Source: Clarkia xantiana subsp. parviflora
Taxonomy: Eukaryota > Streptophyta > Magnoliopsida > Myrtales > Onagraceae
NCBI GenBank assembly: GCA_036873135.1
Contig: JAPTYO010000011.1
Coordinates: forward strand, 10,507,747-10,571,746
Reading direction: 5' to 3'
DNA length: 64,000 nucleotides
The translations under genes were made by a program, and so were the position numbers. Below the pieces are notes generated by a model. It did no database searches, had not been told where the DNA came from, and was given only the letters and a program-made list of their open reading frames with translations. Of this stretch, positions 42,510-55,189 are shown in pieces (position 1 is the stretch's first letter; each line of letters begins with the position of its first letter).

Positions 42510-44904
42510 ATATTGGAAATTATTTTATAATTAATGTTACTTGGTGGCTAAGTTAAATATTTTTGGACTTTAAAACCCTACTTGGGCCACAAGTAAACAT
42601 TTCGGCCCAACATTTGAAATTTTAATTATAGGGCCGGTCCAATATGTCAAACCGGGACAGATTTAATTCGAACCGGGTTTTCTCAATCGGTTACCTAGTT
42701 GGGTCGGATCGAACCGGGGTAATTAAGTGGATCTAACCGAACCGGTTTTGTGTGTTGAACCGAACCCTATTTTATTGGACCGGTTCGGACCGAACCAGAT
42801 TTTAAAATTTAAAACTTGACCGATTCGAACCAGATTTTCTGAACCGAACCGGACCAAAACGTACTAAAATTGACTAAATCGAACCATGTTTTCAAAACTG
42901 AATTCAAGTCAATTAAAATAGGGAGGTCAAATTTTAAAATCCAAATGTTTAGAACCTAAAATGGCTTGTACAGTGCTCAAAGGTTTGATGTTATTTACAT
43001 AACGGTAAGAGTTATATGCCTTTTTTCGATTATGGGGATGGATCTTGGAGATACATGTTTTTGGGACTGGGTTTATAAGAGGGCTGAATTGCAATTGTTT
43101 ATTATTCAATATATATATTATTAATGCATGATTAGAAATGTTGTCTTGACTTAGTTAAGCTAGCTGGATACTGCATGTTGTGGGCGGAGACCTGGTTAAA
43201 TATATGGAATGCGCACTAGGATAGACATCCTGTAATGGTTGGAAATGCCTAGGATTCATGTCTAGAATGTTGTGTAATTGAATATAAGCATGAATGGCAA
43301 ATCAGCCCCTAATGTTTAAAATTATTTTAAAATCAAAAACCAGTCGCCAAATATGTATGATGGATGTGAATGATTCATGTTTGACACGTATGCTAGAATG
43401 TTGAGGATGTAGCTGCATTTGATAATTAACTTGGAAGTAGTATTATGTATGCAAGCATGAGTTCCTCGGAACATTAGACGCATGACGTGTAAGCATGAGT
43501 GTGGTTTGTTTGATGAATGTTACTTGCGTATGATAATTTATATGGTTAGTAGAATTATATATGCATGAAAGAATTCATCGGAATATTTTCCAAAATACAA
43601 AGGGCCTTGGGAAAGCCAAGATCGGGTATGCTTGTTTTAAAATTCCCGTTCCGGTAATTTGCGATTAAAACCGTTTTAAAAGACTGCTCTATTGGATTGA
43701 AAACGACGATGATGTGAACTCTTTCACAGCCATCTTCCATTGGTTTACTGGTGGTCTGTTGGTTTAGATGACTGAGGAATCGTTATTTGTCGGATTCAAT
43801 CTTAATAGATATCTGGTGTATGCAATTCTTTCTCAAAATGTAATTGTTTCCCTGATTTTTGCATAATCATCGATGTGTTAGTATGAATTGGTTGATTTAG
43901 TGCGATTTGATATTTCTCTCAATCTTGATGGTGTGAATCACGATGAATAAAAAGGAGTACGTGTCGAGCTCTCTACTACGATTCCGAAAAGTGGAGAGGA
44001 CAACTACAGATAAATATAGTAGTCTGTATGATTTTGACAATGAGAGAAGAATGTAATAATTTGTTTCACCAAGCAAGGGAGTAGGTTATTTGATGATCTG
44101 AACGCATATATGGTGATACATTCAGCCTTGATAAAGAGGATTTAAAGAAGACTTCAATTGCAACCAGGCAATGTTGCAGCTTAGTATCCATTTGCATCCG
44201 CCTCGGTGGAAGCAAGGATGCAAAAGCTAAACGTTTCGGTTGAACGTGATGGTCTTCTCTCTTTCCATGAAAAATACGCTGGTGTAAAATCCGCTCGAGA
44301 CCTTCGCAATGAAAGGTCAACATGGAAAGGATGTATATGGTTGTCTGATGTTGATAGGACTCAATAACCTTGAGCCTGATCAATCACAGTAACCACAGCA
44401 GCGAAAGGGAAACCTTATCTGCCCACCATAATGAGTTCGAAAGAACTCAACCATGATCCGCATAGTATGAGAGAACTGGACCGAATAGGTCCTATACGAT
44501 AATCCGGAGGGATAAACCTCGTTGATAAAGAGCGTCCCTAGTACGCCTCGTATATCATGAGTATAAAGTTGTGGAATGTTTTATACGGACACAAATCATT
44601 TGATGTGATTCACTCGTGAATCAACTCAGATGTAGTGTCCAACTCAAAGTTCTTGACTATATGCACGACAAGCATGGATTAAATATGCGGCTTTCAGATC
44701 AAGAACCATACCATTGTCATATATCAATAATTGTTCGTTTCAATTACTAAAATTTTGGTTATTTCGAGATTCGAAGTTATTGAATAAAGTAATTATAGCT
44801 CGATTAGAAGCACAATTTTCTTATCAATTTAACAGCCCGATAAAAGGGAACGATTCGAAACGAAAGTTCAAACCCACGGGTTTGAAACCAAATTTAATCG
44901 GAGG
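42334..44904. other. Degenerate non-coding interior, probably of the TGTAAGCATAT family element
   Basis: The first part continues the leader after the solo LTR. 42474-42506 is an (AT)n run. 42640-42900 repeats aaccgaaccgg/gaaccgg words many times. 43100-44700 is unusually free of AT runs but I recognised no protein domain in any frame. Confidence 0.45.
42640..42900. repeat. Cluster of aaccgaaccgg words
   Basis: About fifteen degenerate copies of gaaccgg/ggttcgg in both orientations. A similar ccggttcgg-rich composition is found in the hAT MITE at 24909-25479, without further similarity. Confidence 0.6.
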
Positions 44905-45696
<792 letters not shown>

Positions 45697-46169
45697 CTAG
45701 TCTTTTATAAGAACAATTGTTGACGCTACCGTTTTATGTTAATTTTCATGATAATAATAAATCCGATGATGCTAAAAGAAAAGTATCAAATTGTTGGTAT
45801 TTAGTGTAAATGGGCCGCCGTAATAGCAGCCCACTAATATAAGCCCAACATGCTAAGTCCAATTTGGGGTATGACACATAGGAGATTTCGGGTCAAGCCG
45901 AAATTCTCATGGGCCATGCACGGTTCATGAGTGTTTGCATTTGGTGAATGGGCCGCCGTTAGAGGAGCCCTTTTAATATAAGTCCAACATCCTAAGAGTT
46001 AATTGGGTAATGTCACATTAGAGATTTCGGGCTAGGCCTAATTCCCAATTGACATGGGAGGCCCAAAATTGGGCCTCCCCTTTAGCATGGCCGGCCGAAA
46101 TTATGGGTGGACACCCTAAGTGGGTTTTTCCCACCTCCTCCTTTCTTCTTGCAGTAATCATACCCCCTA
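45697..46169 (+). mobile_element. Two U3 fragments of the TGTAAGCATAT-type LTR family
   Basis: About 45806-45930 and 45950-46135 each start (gaa)tgggccgccgt and pass through agcccactaatataa/agcccttttaatata. The second reaches ggcccaaaattgggcctccc and ggccggccgaaatt, as in 39360 and 40470. They are more diverged from units 1 and 2 than those are from each other. 45697-45805 holds nothing recognised. Confidence 0.65.
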
Positions 46170-46292
46170 ACATCTGTCAACAGAGTGACCTCTTTTCTTG
46201 CAAAAAGTACATTACAGGTTGGGGTTCCTATTTGCAATCACAGAATTAGCAGTTGTAACAGAAACAGATCCAGCAATATCAGATGAAATTCT
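46170..46292 (-). pseudogene. copia gag, second part (zinc knuckle)
   Basis: On the minus strand it continues the gag interrupted at 53936: joining across the Ogre-like element gives the phase-correct SQKGIS-SDIAG. The zinc knuckle CTFCKKRGHSVDRC (CCHC) is intact, but one stop lies just before it. Beyond it the element is lost to the TGTAAGC-family fragments. Confidence 0.8.
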
Positions 46293-47607
46293 TGTCAGAC
46301 CCTAAAAATATGACCTAAGGCGATTACGTTTTGAAAAACGTGCAATTTTGAAAAGAGTCGCCACTAGTTAATTATTAGGCTAACTAGAATCCTAAATTAC
46401 CTAAGCGAATAACGAAATAAACACCTAGGTATAAAACCGGTCTACGATCAGAAATTCGAGTTCGGGGGTTCTATTACGAATTAAAAATATAATTTTTAAT
46501 TACGCCCTTTCGGTACTCAATTCACCTAATTTGCCAATTTTATTCTTTAAACATTGTCAAATTAATCTAACTTATAAAAAAAATTAAACAATTTTTTACG
46601 CAAAAACTTTTATTAACAATAAATATAAACCTTAAAAAAAAACTATTAAGCATCTAATTCTCCTAATCGAAATAAAATCTAAACAAAACTAAACATGCCC
46701 CAAACATGATACAATTTAGTAATTACATATCATACACATATATTCACAAAAGCATGTTATCTAATTATATTTACATTTTAATTACCTAGCCAACATAATA
46801 TAATAATAATAAAGAATAAACAGAAAATAAAAAAAAATTAAATTAAATAATAACAATAATAATAATAATTTTAAAAAAAAAAAACTTTACCTTGAAGACT
46901 GGACAGCTCCCAATCAACAGCAGGGAGGTCACGGTGGAGATGGGCTAGCGACCGGAGCTGCAGGACTGGGTCAGGCGGGCGCGACGTGGCCGGAGTTAGG
47001 CGGGCGAAGTGCAGCGACGGGACCTCGCCGGAGTGTGGTGGTGATGGCCTTGCCGGGGCAGGGCGAAGTGGAGCAGGCTGGAGGTGGTGTCTTGGTCGGA
47101 CCGGTGACGACGGCAGGCGGGGCGGCGTGATTCCAGCGGTGATGGGCAGCGGCAGGCGGCGGCGACGTGGCCGGCCGGAGGCGAAATCTGGCTCCGGCAG
47201 CAAGCTCTGCTCACACAGCAAATAAAAAAAAACTTTTTCACTAGAAGACAAATCTGCACGGGTTCCAAAATCTGATGTAATATTATTGTTGTTGTGTGTC
47301 TTTTTTACATGTAAAAGGACCCTATTTATAGCTAAACTAGGACCCCTAAACTAGGAAAATAAAATCTGAAAAAATATGCATTTAATATTCCGAAAATATA
47401 CATATATATTTATGTATTTCACCATAAATACACATAATATATTTTCTAAATATTTTACAATAAATAATGCATATAGACTATCCTATTTTAAGTCAGTCCT
47501 ATCTTTAGAAACTTCGCGACCTTCCATATTTAAATACTTCCTTTTTTTGACGCGTCACATATGACATTTTGACAGTGCTACGCGCGGACCAAAATTAGGT
47601 GTTTACA
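46293..47607 (-). repeat. 3' LTR of the Ogre-like element (1315 bp)
   Basis: On the plus strand TGTCAGACCC...GTGTTTACA. It has a GC-rich island at 46890-47220 and a reversed TATA box (cctatttatag, about 47321-47331). A minus-strand Pro/Arg-rich open frame of 126 codons (46871-47251) covers the island; no domain is recognised and it is probably not a gene. Confidence 0.92.
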
Positions 47608-47759
47608 GCTTGCCCCTCTTTGAGCGAATTCCCGTAGAACAAGTTCGGGGGGATTTGTCCAAAGACGAGTAAACACTAATTTTGGTTGGGAAGTATATCT
47701 TCTTTCGAGTCTTCGAATCTTCAAGAAAACTCCTGGCTTATTTCGGAAAGTGCAAAAAA

Positions 47760-48430
47760 AAAAAGTAGAGCCTCTGTCGGCGGTGCCCCTGTTGGCGGTG
47801 CCTCTGTTGGCGTGCGGAAAATAGAACCTCCGTTGGCGGTGCCCCTGTTGGCGGTGCCTCCATTGGTAGTGCAGAAAATAGAACCTCCGTCGGCGGTGCC
47901 CCTGTTGGCGGTGCCTCCATTGGTCGTGCAGAAAATAGAACCTCCGTCAGCGGTGCCCCTGTTGGCGGTGCCTCCATTGGTAGTGCAGAAAGTAAAGCCT
48001 CCAGTGGCGTGCGGAAAAGTAAAGCCTCGGTCGGCGGTGCCCCTGTTGGCAGTGCCTCCGTTGGCAGTGCCTCCGTTGGCGTTGCAGAAAGTAAAGCCTC
48101 CAGTGGCGTGCGGGAAAGTAAAGCCTCCAGTGGTGTGCAGTAAAGTAAAACCTCAATCGACGTTGCCTCCAGTGGCGAGCGACAAGGAAAATCCTCCAGT
48201 GGCGTGCAATAAAGTAAAACCTTTGGTGATGATTGGTAACAGAAGACCTCTACGTCAGACAGTACCAACAACCTCTGGTGACACCTCTACGTCAGACCGT
48301 ACCGGAAAACCTCTGGTGATATCTCTGGTGGCGAAAGACCTCTACGTCAGATCGTACCGGAGAACCTTTGGTGATGCCTCTAGTGGCGAGTGTCGGAGAT
48401 GAGCCTCTAGTGGCGTCCGTTGGAGAAGTG
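47760..48430. repeat. 57-bp tandem array and related words
   Basis: From 47820 to 48000 a 57-bp unit (gcggtgcccctgttggcggt ... tgcagaaaatagaacctcc) repeats about four times. Then shorter derivatives (cctccagtggcgtgcggaaa) and a cctctacgtcagaccgtacc block follow. It is open in several frames but codes only for Pro/Val/Leu or Ala/Pro/Thr repeats. Tandem arrays near the 3' end are usual in Ogre-like elements. Confidence 0.9.
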
Positions 48431-48679
48431 CCTCTAGTGGCATGACTTGCGAAGGCTGAATACTAAGGCTTCGTTCGTCGGGGTGACTCTCAGAAAGCTG
48501 GAATACTTCAGATCCTGATTGTCGGTTGTGACTTGTAGGAACAGACTGTAACAGTCCTACTCATCCTTCGAGTGGTGACTTGCGAGAGCAGACCGTAACC
48601 GTCCCGCTTGCCGTGAAGTTGACTTTGGAAGGCCCTGTGTTGCGCATGAATGTTTGTCCCTAATTTTTGCCTAAATTGC

Positions 48680-48900
48680 GCACGGTGCGACAATCTAGCG
48701 GGATCTTTTCTTTTTCATTTTTCTTTTGTCTTCTTCTTTTTTCTCTTTTTTTTTTTGTTGAGAATTTCTTTTTTCTCTCCTTTTGCCACGGCCAATTGAG
48801 AGATTTCCGACCGTGCCCCTCGGTTTTTATTTTCTCTCATTTTGCCATGATTGCAATTTCTGAATTTGCAACCATGCCCCTCATTTCCTGATTTTGCCTA
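48680..48900. repeat. T-rich stretch with ttgccacggcc / ttgccatgattgc repeats
   Basis: Polypyrimidine runs alternate with two 60-bp blocks (ttgccacggccaattgag and ttgccatgattgcaattt, each followed by tttc, then gaccgtgcccctc/aaccatgcccctc). Confidence 0.65.
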
Positions 48901-48939
48901 GGCCGCCCTTTCGGGTTTTCAACCTAGCGGATGCACTCT

Positions 48940-49500
48940 TTATTTGGTAGCCGATTAAACGGTGGCTGTGACCCGTACTTTATTTTCCGCCTCGATGCGG
49001 GAGTATTTGTAGCCATTTAGAGGGTGGCTGTCGCCCTTCATTCCTCGTCTCTGATCCGGGAAACACTTTTTGTACGTACCCATTTCGAGGGTGGTTGTGA
49101 CCCTTTCACTTAATACCCGCCGTTGATGCTTCCTGAGCGCTCTTTTGATTGTAGCCGTTTAGAGGGACGACTGTGACCCTTTCTTTTATTTTCCCGCCCT
49201 CACCGGGTTCGCGGGATCGCTCTTTTTGTGTAGCCAGTATTTTAAAGGTGGCTGTGGCCTTTTTTATTCTCATGCCTTCATAGGGTTCGTGGGGTCACTC
49301 TTTTATTTGTAGCCGTTTGGAGGGTGGCTGTGGCCCTTTCTATGTAGTTGTTTTAGGGACGACTGAGACCCTTTTTATTTGTAGTTGATTTAGGGACAAC
49401 TGTGACCCTTTTATTTCTTCACTGCTCTCACAAAATTTGCATGGACACTCTCTTTATTTTTTCTGTAGCCAATTAAAGGGCGGCTGTGACCCTAAAGAAA
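48940..49500. repeat. Diverged tandem repeats of ~80-100 bp (gtagccgtttagagggtggc)
   Basis: Seven or more copies of tgtagcc-ttt-agggtggctgtgaccctttt followed by a cccgccct-atgcggg word. The period drifts as spacers vary. Confidence 0.85.
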
Positions 49501-51080
49501 ATGATTTTTTTTTTTTTTTTTGCTTTTTTGTTTTTTTTTTGTGTTTTTTTTTTTTTGCTTGCTTTTTTTTTTTTAACAAAAAATTTAACGGAAATAATCA
49601 ACAACAATTATGTACATGCCCCTAGTGGCAAATCTGAAATTTCTAATTCAAAACATCTTCTAGAGAAGGACTCACTTGATTGAGTCAAAATATGTCGATC
49701 GTGTCGACGCCCTGGATGGACCTTACAACCAATGGATGACGTAGACTGTGATTTCTTATCTCGGCTTCTCAAGTGCCCCGGTTATTGCTCAATCTCGTCT
49801 GGGGATGCCCCATGGCTAGCACCTACCGGGTTAGGCTCGTCGCATGCAGGATAAATGGCCTGGCCAATGAACACACATGGATGACGTGGAGTAGTCCGCA
49901 TTGGGGCACAGATATTGCGCGAGATAAATTCGGCAACTGACACAAGAATGGTTGGCGAGCAAAGGGCCGTGCACGAGATGTGCTCTTCAGAGACTTTTAT
50001 TTGAATGATTATCCGAGCTGTACAATGAGTAAGGAAAAAAAAAAATCAAATTTCGGGGAGAAAATTGATCACGACTTCTCTTACCTGGGTGTCTGTCATC
50101 TTTAATGGAAATTTGCTCCATATGTGAATGGATCTGTTGCATGTCCTGATTTTCCTGCTCCATCTAGAAATCGCAACTTGTATATGAACACCTGCCGGAA
50201 AGTAAAAGCCCCTGGACCTCTGATGGAAGGCACCAACAATAATGTCTTCTTTGCTTGACATCCAAAATGTTCATTGATCAGCACATTGAATCTTCACGAG
50301 ACTCTTGATGATCTCTTGATATTTTCCCATCTTCGGACATGACCCTTAGTTACCACCGACCGGTTTAGACCTAACCGTAAAACAGATGTACGGCTTGGTT
50401 CGGGGACGTGAATGAATTCCACACATGGTAGGTGAAATTTTGGCAGGCAAGTTCTTTGGAGCAGTCACTTTTCACGTGGATGCGACCTTGTCAAAGTGGT
50501 CATCTAATCTGCAAAAAGAGTAGGGACACTCAAATCTCAAGAAAAAAATCAACTACAATTTATCATACCTGAGCGTCGGATATTCCGAGTGCGCAATTTG
50601 TTCTTCGTGTAACTGGATGACTGCACGTTCCTTTAATGTTTGCCCCATTTGGCCGACACCGCTCGTATGTACCAGATACCTATCCAAGGGTACCTGAAAA
50701 TACCAAACATGAAAGTTAGTATAAAGAATAAAAGAAGTCATCCATGATTTTTCGGAAAACTTCTAATGTCATTCATTTCATAATTTTGATTACATTTCAG
50801 AAAGAATCAAAATTTATGATCTAAGGTGTTTTACACTAGCTTGGAGTTTACTGAATTCGCTGAGTGCACTATCTGGCTCGAACGCAGGACAGATGCTCAA
50901 AACAAGGTTTCTCAAAAAGGTTTTCTTGTCCTTTGTTTAAACTCGAATAGTCACACTCAACTAAACATTTAAACTGTTTTTTCAAAAAATCAAAATCAGA
51001 ATCAAATCTCTTTTTCAAAACGCTAGCTCATGCCAAGGTTGAGACGATCTCGCCGAAAAAGTGCAATACACATTTGATAA
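49501..51080. other. Interior of the Ogre-like element without recognised domain
   Basis: 49505-49575 is a T run with a few interruptions. On the minus strand, two short exon-like blocks end in splice-donor-like words (CAG|GTAAGA near 50085 and CAG|GTATGA near 50570), at similar distances from related upstream words. They could be relics of spliced leader exons, but no protein is recognisable. Confidence 0.45.
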
Positions 51081-51089
51081 AAACGAATG

Positions 51090-52130
51090 ACACTTTGAGT
51101 TTTTTTTTTTTTAAATGCTCATGCATGCTCGAAAAGTTAAAGTTTTACTGATAAGAAACTTACAACTTACAACTGGTTTACCTGAATGACACATATGGAA
51201 TGTATGTACAAAATGAAAAATCCAGGTGACATTTTTTTAAAAACAAATGCAAATGCAATGCATGTTTGGAATTAGAAGCTCAACAACTAAGAGAAGATTT
51301 ACAATCTAAAAAAAAAAGAATCGTTTTTCCTAAAACAATGCCTATGAAAGTTGTACAGTTGAGAAAACTTACAAGTTACCTGAATTTTTTTGTTTTATGA
51401 GGAAAAAAAATCAATGCATCCTAGTTGCTCAAAATTAAAAAAAAAATAATCAATTGAAAAGTGTTTTTTTTTTAAAAAAATGCATATGAGATGCACAAAA
51501 AAAAAAAAAAATACAAGATGCAAACTTAAAAATGAAAGTTCTACAACTAAGAGAAATTACAATTTACCTGAAATGTTTTTTCGAAAATAATACATATGAG
51601 ATGCACATCTTTTAAAAAAATCAGGTAAAAGGTTTTTTAAACAAAGAGCCCTAAAACTAAGAGAGCTTTCGATTTATCTAAAAAGTTTTTTTAAAACTAA
51701 TGCATACTGGATGCATTATTTAAAATAAAACAATGCAGGTAAATTTTTTGAAATGATGCATATGGAATGCACGTTCGAAATTAGAAGCTCTAATAGCTAA
51801 AGGGGAATTAAATTTTTTCTAAAATGTTTTTTTCAAAAAGTAATGCATACGTGACACACTAACCAAAATTACAACTCACCTAAAGAGTTTTTTTTAAAAA
51901 AAACAATGCGTATGAAACGCAGGTTTAAAATAAAAAATTCAGGTATGAGGTTTTTTAAAGAAAAACAATGCATGCGAAATGCAAGTTTGAAAAGAAAATG
52001 TATACAACTAAATGACTAACAATTAGCTGGAAAAAAAAAAAGTTTTTTTGTTTTTTTGTTTTGTTCTTTAAAAAAAATGCAATGAGACGAATGCATGAGA
52101 AATAAAAGTAATACAAACAGTAATGATAAC
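51090..52130. repeat. Diverged ~100-bp repeats (aatgcatatgagatgcac)
   Basis: Around ten degenerate copies contain aatgcatatg-gatgca, caggtaaa or tttacctgaa, aactaagaga and long A or T runs. They fill the first kilobase after the leader on the minus strand. Confidence 0.8.
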
Positions 52131-52139
52131 ATTTACAAC

Positions 52140-52581
52140 AAAAAACAGATCATGTTAGGGGGGTAAAAATGTGTGGCTTTGCTCTACAAGGTAGGTTCCA
52201 CTGACAGGTTCCCGACAAGGTGGTTTCCTCACCCCATTATAGGGATCATAAGACCTTCACAAGCGAGTAGAGTTTTTCCGAGCCGTACCGGCGGCCCAGC
52301 CGCTCCGGTCGTACCGTACTAAACCTCCGGGGTTCCTAGTCGCCCTGGGTTTTAGGCGTTTTGGAGATTACGCTAAAGTGGGCGTGTGCAAATTTAAATA
52401 ATACATACACAACAAAGAAAAATAGTTAGTCATAATAAAAACTTAACTCCACACCTGAGATCACAAAAAAACAAGTTAGATATGTGAAATAAAAATTACA
52501 AAACTACAAAATTCTAACATGGCAAAAAGTGAACATACTGAGCCCGAACCCTCTAAAGCGTCCCCAGCAGAGTCGTCAAAT
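52140..52581 (-). promoter_or_regulatory. 5' leader and primer-binding site of the Ogre-like element
   Basis: Directly left of the 5' LTR (on the plus strand) lies gcgtccccagcagagtcgtc, the complement of the priming site, at 52559-52578. 52140-52380 is GC-rich (cggcccagccgctccggt), resembling a structured leader. No start codon context for gag was recognised. Confidence 0.7.
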
Positions 52582-53935
52582 TGTCAGACCCTAAAAATCT
52601 GACCTAAGGCGATTACGTTTTGAAAAACGTGCAATTTTGAAAAGAGTCGCCACTAGTTAATTATTAGGCTAACTAGAATCCTAAATTACCTAAGCGAATA
52701 ACGAATTAAACCCCTAGGTATAAAACCGGTCTACGATCAGAAATTCGAGTTCGGGGGTTCTATTACGAATTAAAAATATAATTTTTAATTACGCCATTTC
52801 GGTACTCAATTCACCTAATTTGCCAATTTTATTCTTTAAACATTCGTTACGTCAAATTAATCTAACGTTATAAAAAAAATTAAACATTTTTTTACGCAAA
52901 AACTTTTATTAACAATAAATATAAACCTTAAAAAAAACTATTAAGCATCTAATTCTCCTAATCTAAATAAAATCTAAACAAAACTAAACATGTCCCAAAC
53001 ATGATACAATTTAGTAATTACATATCATACACATATATTCACAAAAGCATGTTATCTAATTATATTTACATTTTAATTACCTAGCCAACATAATATAATA
53101 AAAATAAAGAATAAACGGAAAATTAAAAAAAAAAAACAAATTAAATAATAACAATAATAATAATAATTATAAAAAAAAAAAAAAACTTTACCTTGAAGAC
53201 TGGACAGCTCCCAATCAACAGCAGGGAGGTCACGGTGGAGATGGGCTAGCGACCGGAGCTGCAGGACGAGGTCAGGCGGGCGCGACGTGGCCGGAGTCAG
53301 GCGGGCGCGATGTGGCCGGAGTTAGGCGGGCGAAGTGCAGCGACGGGACCTCGCCGGAGTGTGGTGGTGATGGCCTTGCCGGGGCAGGGCGAAGTGGAGC
53401 AGGCTGCAGGTGGTGTCTTGGTCGGACCGGTGACGATGGCAGGCGGGGCGGCGTGATTCCAGCGGTGATGGGCAGCGGCAGGCGGCGGCGACGTGGCCGG
53501 CCGGAGGCGAAATCTGGCTCCGGCAGCAAGCTCTGCTCACGCAGCAAATAAAAAAAAAAACTTTTTCACTAGAAGACAAATCTGCACGGGTTCCAAAATC
53601 TGATGTAATAATATTATTGTTGTGTGTCTTTTTTACATGTAAAAGGACCATATTTATAGCTAAACTAGGACCCCTAAACTAGGAAAATAAAATCTGAAAA
53701 AATATGCATTTAATATTCCGAAAATATACATATATATTTATGTATTTCACCATAAATACACATAATATATTTTCTAAATATTTTATAATAAATAATGCAT
53801 ATACACTATCATATTTTAAGTCAGTCCTATCTTTAGAAACTTCGCGACCTTCCATATTTAAATACTTTCTTTTTTTGACGCGTCACATATGACATTTTGA
53901 CCGTGCTACGCGCGGACCAAAATTAGGTGTTTACA
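52582..53935 (-). repeat. 5' LTR of the Ogre-like element (1354 bp)
   Basis: Partner of 46293-47607. It differs by scattered substitutions and a duplicated ggcgggcgcgacgtggccgg word (53274-53325). The GC-rich island is 53215-53545 and the reversed TATA box (tatttatag, about 53651) precedes it on the minus strand. Confidence 0.92.
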
Positions 53936-54633
53936 ATTCCCTTCTGACTATCTTCTTGAAGCAAGAGGTTATATGCTTCATTCAGAGAGGAAAGGGTTTT
54001 CCAGAGCAGTAAATTATTCTCACACCACCAAAAGTCTCATTAAGACCCATCAGAAACTGAAAAAGGCGCTGGTTATCCTTGTGATCAACATGTTTCTGAA
54101 AGGTCTCTCCATCAATGTGAGGTAAAACAGCAACAACATCATATTCAGACCAAATTAGTCGAAGCTTGGTAAAATATGTCGAAACTGAGTCAAGGCCCTG
54201 TTAAGTCAAGACAATCTCACGATGAAGTTGATAAGTCATTGATCCATTAAGCTTATCAAACCTCTCCCTGAGATCATTCCAGGAAAGAAAAGCATTTTTC
54301 ATGTACACGATGCTACTAGCCAAATCTTTAGAGACATAATTAAGAATCCACCCAAACACGAAAGCACTGGACCGATCCCACAACTCATAATAAGTAGCCT
54401 CAAAAATTTTCACGCATGCAGGAACCAATGACAAACCCTAACTTGTTTCTCCCTAACAGATAAAGGCGCATGGCACGGCTCCACATGGAATAGTTATCAA
54501 TACCAGACAAGATAGTAGAGATCACAGAGTTACCATGATTATCACTGGCATGCAGATAGAGTGGATGAAAGGAATCGACGTTGCTCATCGCGGCTTGGAT
54601 TTCTTTCACATAAGGCTTATTCGGATCCGTCAT
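53936..54633 (-). pseudogene. copia gag, first part
   Basis: ATG at 54633 opens MTDPNKPYVKEIQ. Then come SFHPLYLHASDNHG and DNYSMWSRAMRLYLLGRNKL, which match the Retrotran_gag_3 consensus of plant copia elements. The UBN2-type words YYELWDRSSAFVFGWILNYV, RERFDKLNGSM and YQLHREI follow. One frame change occurs near 54405-54430 and a stop follows HREIVLT. It runs into the Ogre-like insertion at 53935 and resumes at 46292. Confidence 0.85.
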
Positions 54634-54821
54634 AGCAGAGAGATGGCCGAAAGTAACCGAGTTGTTCAAAGAAGAATGTTGCGAGATGGAAACCTCGCAC
54701 AAAACAGGAAGCGAATACGAATCGCTGACGGAGAAGAATCAGTGAATCGACGAGATGCGCAACGGAACCACCAGAATCGCGGCCAGAGAATCGCGGTCAG
54801 AATCGCAATCTCGAGCCTAAA

Positions 54822-54833
54822 GCTCTGATACCA
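54822..54833 (-). promoter_or_regulatory. Primer-binding site of the nested copia element
   Basis: Minus-strand tggtatcagagc immediately after the LTR end, complementary to initiator tRNA-Met. Confidence 0.93.
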
Positions 54834-55184
54834 TGACAAATTCAGGAAGGGAACGAAACTCTAATTTTGGCTAACCCTAATTTTAGAGAGAAGATGAAGC
54901 AAGCAATTGCGGATCAGTTTGGCAAATTCCTTCAAGTGGCTGCCCATCACCTAAATAACACTAGGTCAGGTCCCGTGAATTACTCACAGGTCCCGCAAAT
55001 AATTAAAATGTTAAACTGGTCCTTGCAACAATACCAAAAACAACAAATGAGTCCTAAACAAAACAACTGGGCTCAGCTCACAACGAAAAACAACACCGGT
55101 CCAACTAACAAATAAACCGAAAATACAAAGAAGCCCAAACTGCTGCTATGAGGTCCAAACTTCAGCTTGACCCAAGTGAAAAAA
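54834..55184 (-). repeat. 5' LTR of the nested copia element
   Basis: It starts (plus strand) TGACAAATTCAGG. The similarity to 38932-39233 ends at gtccaaac (55160), because there the left copy is interrupted. The true right end is either ttca at 55164 or the base before GTACC at 55184. Confidence 0.75.
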
Positions 55185-55189
55185 GTACC

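Larger units (their letters stand above)
46293..53935 (-). mobile_element. Ogre-like non-autonomous LTR retrotransposon (LARD-type), 7643 bp
   Basis: LTRs 46293-47607 and 52582-53935 (about 97 percent alike) enclose 5 kb. On the minus strand the right LTR is followed by tttgacgactctgctgggga (52579 down), a variant of the tggcgactctgctgggga priming site seen in Ogre/Tat-type elements. The PPT (aaagaggggcaagc) abuts the left LTR. Target duplication is ATTCT/ATTCC (one mismatch), and removal restores the copia gag frame. The interior has no gag-pol, only repeat-rich sequence. Confidence 0.9.

Noticed and set aside
46871..47251. Pro/Arg-rich 126-codon frame in the Ogre-like LTR, repeated at 53272-53547
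   Set aside because: Found in both LTRs of the element because they are copies; open frames on both strands of a GC-rich island are expected. No domain recognised.
47686..48402. 238-codon open frame rich in Pro/Val/Leu
   Set aside because: It coincides with a 57-bp tandem array and is also open on the opposite strand; lies in the non-coding part of an Ogre-like element.
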